Of a stretch of 64,000 nucleotides of DNA, positions 61,512-64,000 are shown in pieces. Source of the DNA: Bacteroidales bacterium UBA4333 (GTDB lineage Bacteria > Bacteroidota > Bacteroidia > Bacteroidales > Paludibacteraceae); contig DGTP01000008.1 in the NCBI GenBank assembly GCA_002394335.1, positions 1 through 64,000 of the forward strand. Reading direction: 5' to 3'. The notes below the pieces were generated by a model. It did not search any database, had not been told where the DNA came from, and worked only from the letters and a program-made list of their open reading frames with translations. A program made the translations under genes and the position numbers. The first letter of the stretch is position 1, and each line of letters begins with the position of its first letter.

Positions 61512-61547
61512 AAAAAGAGTGTGCCGGTATAGGCACACTCTCTTTTT
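61512..61547. terminator. Bidirectional terminator between the OmpA gene and secG
   Basis: 10-bp stem AGAGTGTGCC (61516-61525) with GGCACACTCT (61532-61541), A run before and T run after. Confidence 0.85.
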
Positions 61548-61610
61548 GGTAACGGATTTTTAACCCCGAATAATGAGCGATTGGGGTTTATGAGAGACCG
61601 GATAAACGGA

Positions 61611-61931
61611 TTACTTGGTCTCTGCAGGAGTTTCGGAAGCCTGTGACGGAGCTTCGTCCACAGTCTGCTCGATTACCTCCGGCTCTTCCTCGGCCTGTTT
61701 CTCGGACTGACCTACGGAAAATCCTACAGAGAAGATGCTGAGAAAAACAATAAATCCTGCGAGAGTCCATGTAGCTTTCTCCAAAAATTCAGCAGTCTTA
61801 GGGGCACCCAACACTTGGTTGCCACTTGCAAATCCAGCAGCCAGTCCACCGCCTTTGCTGTCCTGAAAAAGGACAAGTGCGATAAGTGCAAGAGCTGCGA
61901 TTACAATAAGAACGGTTAATGTCAAGTTCAT
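61611..61931 (-). CDS. secG: Preprotein translocase subunit SecG
   Basis: 106 residues from ATG 61931, the start that fits the family and the promoter. Two membrane helices: TVLIVIAALALIALVLFQDS and FIVFLSIFSVGFSV. Between them are the family's SKGGGLAAGFASGNQVLG and FLEKATWTLA. SecG sits in the SecYEG channel and eases protein export. The acidic tail (EEEPEVIEQTVDEAPSQ) is longer than usual. It has its own promoter, which starts just before the end of lptE. Confidence 0.94.
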   Translation of the reverse strand: MNLTLTVLIVIAALALIALVLFQDSKGGGLAAGFASGNQVLGAPKTAEFLEKATWTLAGFIVFLSIFSVGFSVGQSEKQAEEEPEVIEQTVDEAPSQASETPAETK

Positions 61932-61972
61932 AGTTTTATGTATATTTATATAGTTTTTACAAAATTTGGGTG

Positions 61973-62004
61973 CAAAGGTACAACAATTTTTTGATATATG
62001 CAAA
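61973..62004 (-). promoter_or_regulatory. Promoter of secG
   Basis: On the minus strand, TTTG (62001-62004), 20 bases, TACCTTTG (61973-61980). Confidence 0.75.
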
Positions 62005-62009
62005 TTTTT

Positions 62010-62528
62010 TTACCATTTTGCGACTGTATCGTTGTATATACTCTCTGCAATTTCGTTAATCATCGTGGTGCAGAGCTGGTCCTGTACGTCCGAAAGCATT
62101 TGCGAACTATCGAAAGTCTGTACCGCCTGGTAGGTTTTGTCAAAGCTCTCATCGGGGCGGATATTGTTGACAAAATGGACTTGTACCCGAATGGTGAGTC
62201 TGGTCTCGGTGGAGTAGTTGTCTGCAGAGACGCCCATCGCCGATATTTCGTATCCGATGATTTCTCCCGAGAGTTCCAGGTCTCCTCCCTGCCGCTCTAT
62301 TTTGAGCCGTGTCTGGCGCTGGTACAGATCGCGGATGGCTTCCGATAGATTGGCGCTGAGCGGTGCATAGACCATCGCCGCATTGTTAGGGAAGTCCTCA
62401 ATGGAGATGGAGCTTGTGGTGCTATAGTCGATATTCGCGCCGTTGAACTTGTAGCTGATACTACAGCTACAGAAAGCAAGGGCCAGAATGCCGGCAGAGA
62501 GCAACCGTGTCAGGTGTTTAGAGATCAT
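62010..62528 (-). CDS. lptE: LptE-like outer-membrane lipoprotein
   Basis: 172 residues with a lipoprotein signal (ILALAFCSC). The mature part has SISYKFNGANIDYSTTSSIS, RLKIERQGGDLELSGEIIGY and a YQAVQTFDSSQ stretch, the pattern of Bacteroidota LptE. LptE plugs the LptD pore that moves lipopolysaccharide to the outer leaflet. It overlaps the activator gene before it by 11 bases. Confidence 0.88.
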   Translation of the reverse strand: MISKHLTRLLSAGILALAFCSCSISYKFNGANIDYSTTSSISIEDFPNNAAMVYAPLSANLSEAIRDLYQRQTRLKIERQGGDLELSGEIIGYEISAMGVSADNYSTETRLTIRVQVHFVNNIRPDESFDKTYQAVQTFDSSQMLSDVQDQLCTTMINEIAESIYNDTVAKW

Positions 62529-63699
62529 AAGCTTTGATTTTGCGGTAGAGAGTCCTTTCGCTCAGTCCCAGCCGTTGTGCCGCCTCTTTTCTGTTTCCTT
62601 TGCATTGTTCGAGGGCGCGGCGGATGGCTTCTTTCTCCACGGAGGTGATGGTTCCGGGTTCGTCTTTGACCTCTTCCGCGAGTTGGAACTCTTCGGCTTC
62701 GTCCGCGGAGAGCGGTAGCGCCGCCGTTGTAGCGATATGTTTCGGAGCAGGTTGCGAGATAGGCATTGCCTGTTGTTTTGCCAAGAGTCCGTCCAGCTGC
62801 TGACGCATTATTTTCATCTCGTTGACGAGTTTGTAGAGCATCTCGCGTTCCCGTGACGAGGGGTCTTCGGTGAATGAGATGCGCGCCAATCCGAACTTGT
62901 TCTCCTCCTCGTTTTCGGGGAGGTACTTGCGGAGAGTGGGGGCGTCAATATCGTGTGTCGTCTCCAGCACCGAGATCTGTTCGGCGATGTTTTTGAGCTG
63001 TCGGATGTTACCGTTCCAGTAGTAGTTGCGGAGGAGTTCGGTAGCTTCGTCGTTAAGGCGGATAGGCGGTCTGCGGTAGCGGTCGCTGAAATCGAGTGCG
63101 AACTTGCGGAAGAGCAAGGGGATGTCTTCTTTGCGGTCGCGCAGGGCGGGAACGCGGATCTCCACGGTGTTGAGCCGGTAGTAGAGGTCTTCACGGAACT
63201 TGCCGTTCTGTATAGCCCGGCGCATATCCAGATTGGTAGCCGCCACGACGCGGACGTTGGTTTTCATGACCTTGGAGCCGCCCATGCGGATAAACTCTCC
63301 TGTTTCGAGCACACGTAGAAGGCGCACTTGTGTCTGCAAGGGCATTTCGCCGACTTCGTCCAGGAAGATCGTGCCTCCGTTGGCGATCTCAAAGTAGCCT
63401 TTTTTCTCGGCGTGAGCGTCGGTGTAGGCTCCTTTCTCGTGTCCGAAGAGTTCGCTATCCATCGTACCTTCGGGTATGGCTCCGCAGTTGATGGCAAAAT
63501 AGGCTCCGTGTTTGCGTGCGGAGCAGTCGTGAATAATACGCGGAAAATGCTCTTTTCCGACACCGGACTCACCGGTTACGAGCACGCTGAGGTCGGTTTG
63601 CGCCACTTGCATGGCAATCTCTATCGCCCGGTCGAGTTGCGGGTTGGTGCCGATAATTTTGTATCGCTGTTTGACCGTTTGTATTTCGCTCTGTGTCAT
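62518..63699 (-). CDS. Sigma-54-type AAA+ activator with altered GAFTGA loop
   Basis: 393 residues: no N-terminal receiver, an AAA+ domain with GESGVGKE (Walker A), INCGAIPEGTMDSELFGHEK, GTIFLDEVGEMPLQTQ (Walker B) and VRVVAATN, and a Fis-type C-terminal helix-turn-helix (NRKEAAQRLGLSERTLYRK). The loop that touches sigma-54, normally GAFTGA, reads GAYTDA. This substitution may weaken or remove the sigma-54 contact. The neighbours lptE and secG match the usual Bacteroidales order, so it is the expected orthologue. Confidence 0.9.
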   Translation of the reverse strand: MTQSEIQTVKQRYKIIGTNPQLDRAIEIAMQVAQTDLSVLVTGESGVGKEHFPRIIHDCSARKHGAYFAINCGAIPEGTMDSELFGHEKGAYTDAHAEKKGYFEIANGGTIFLDEVGEMPLQTQVRLLRVLETGEFIRMGGSKVMKTNVRVVAATNLDMRRAIQNGKFREDLYYRLNTVEIRVPALRDRKEDIPLLFRKFALDFSDRYRRPPIRLNDEATELLRNYYWNGNIRQLKNIAEQISVLETTHDIDAPTLRKYLPENEEENKFGLARISFTEDPSSREREMLYKLVNEMKIMRQQLDGLLAKQQAMPISQPAPKHIATTAALPLSADEAEEFQLAEEVKDEPGTITSVEKEAIRRALEQCKGNRKEAAQRLGLSERTLYRKIKAYDL

Positions 63700-63798
63700 A
63701 ATCCTCCGAATTTTTGCGCCTTCAAACCGGCAAAAAATCCATTCAAAAATAAAACCATAATCATCAAAACGCTAATGACCGGTTCGGGTTTTAGCGTA

Positions 63799-63828
63799 CA
63801 AAGTTACATAAAATTTATGAAACACAAA
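63799..63828 (-). promoter_or_regulatory. Promoter of the activator-lptE unit
   Basis: On the minus strand, TTTG (63825-63828), 18 bases, TAACTTTG (63799-63806). Confidence 0.6.
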
Positions 63829-63898
63829 AGAAAAGGGAAAAAATAATGGCGTTTTTTATTAAAAAAGACAGTTTTTTACAAGATTTATGCCTGCGCGC

Positions 63899-63929
63899 TT
63901 GCGTATATGAGAAAAAAAGTGTAACTTTG
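63899..63929 (+). promoter_or_regulatory. Promoter of the gene cut by the window end
   Basis: TTG (63899-63901), 20 bases, TAACTTTG (63922-63929). Confidence 0.65.
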
Positions 63930-63949
63930 TCCGCTAATTATAATCAAAG

Positions 63950-64000
63950 ATGAAAAAACAGACGATATATTCTCTCTTTGTAGTATTGATGTGCAGCCTG
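63950..64000 (+). CDS. Start of an exported protein, cut by the window end
   Basis: Seventeen codons are visible: MKKQTIYSLFVVLMCSL, a Sec or lipoprotein signal peptide. The product cannot be named. A full promoter lies 20 bases upstream. Confidence 0.6.
   Translation, partial: MKKQTIYSLFVVLMCSL

Overview
The window is a 64-kb piece of a Bacteroidales (phylum Bacteroidota) chromosome. The evidence is at least fourteen intergenic promoters of the Bacteroides form TTTG-N18/20-TAnnTTTG, a type IX secretion C-terminal sorting domain, BspA-type leucine-rich repeats, a streptopain-like C10 protease, a PCMD protein, DUF3467, a VirE-type ATPase and a SecG/LptE/Fis-activator block. I cannot place it to genus. 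Composition changes along the window: 1-4.6 kb and 19-27 kb are clearly AT-rich, while 28-61 kb is GC-richer.

Layout. 1-4.0 kb: a three-gene cassette of an unknown protein cut by the window edge, a HEPN protein with an intact RNase-type motif, and an 875-residue beta-propeller-like protein. 4.0-5.5 kb: two small genes, then about 1 kb of hairpins and short repeats. 5.5-16.2 kb: core genes (NhaD antiporter, S21, tRNA-Leu(CAA), RecG, TonB, two glycosyltransferases, a FemAB/GNAT protein, SSB, chorismate synthase, and an apparently exported PLP decarboxylase). 16.2-18.8 kb: a MNT/HEPN toxin-antitoxin pair between two 105-bp direct repeats, then a DUF1016/YhcG nuclease. 19.0-27.1 kb: one promoter and six tightly spaced genes, five with export signals: two LRR-caspase proteins, a DUF4384-like protein, a transglutaminase-like protein, a secreted unknown and a small helical protein. 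28.2-32.3 kb: a VirE-like ATPase, four small paralogues and a smalltalk-like lipoprotein in repeat-rich DNA. 32.5-41.1 kb: DUF2147, PCMD, glycosyltransferase, DUF3467, a four-helix-bundle protein, uridine phosphorylase, dipeptidyl-peptidase III, and an EPSP synthase fused to a glycosyltransferase. 41.3-61.3 kb: a surface-protein operon (beta-barrel, three giant adhesin-like proteins, C10 protease, OmpA protein). 61.6-63.7 kb: secG, lptE and a sigma-54-type activator.

Two things stand out. First, the 19-27 kb operon looks like an exported protease/crosslinking system: repeat-rich recognition arms joined to caspase domains with intact His/Cys dyads, next to a transglutaminase fold with intact Cys/His/Asp. 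Second, short repeats appear not only between genes but in frame inside several genes. The clearest is 30183-30213, which matches an intergenic copy at 35601-35631 in 30 of 31 bases. Similar intrusions occur in a smalltalk-like gene, virE, aroC and the DUF1016 gene. This resembles the protein-invading palindromes known from Rickettsia, but with several unrelated repeat families.
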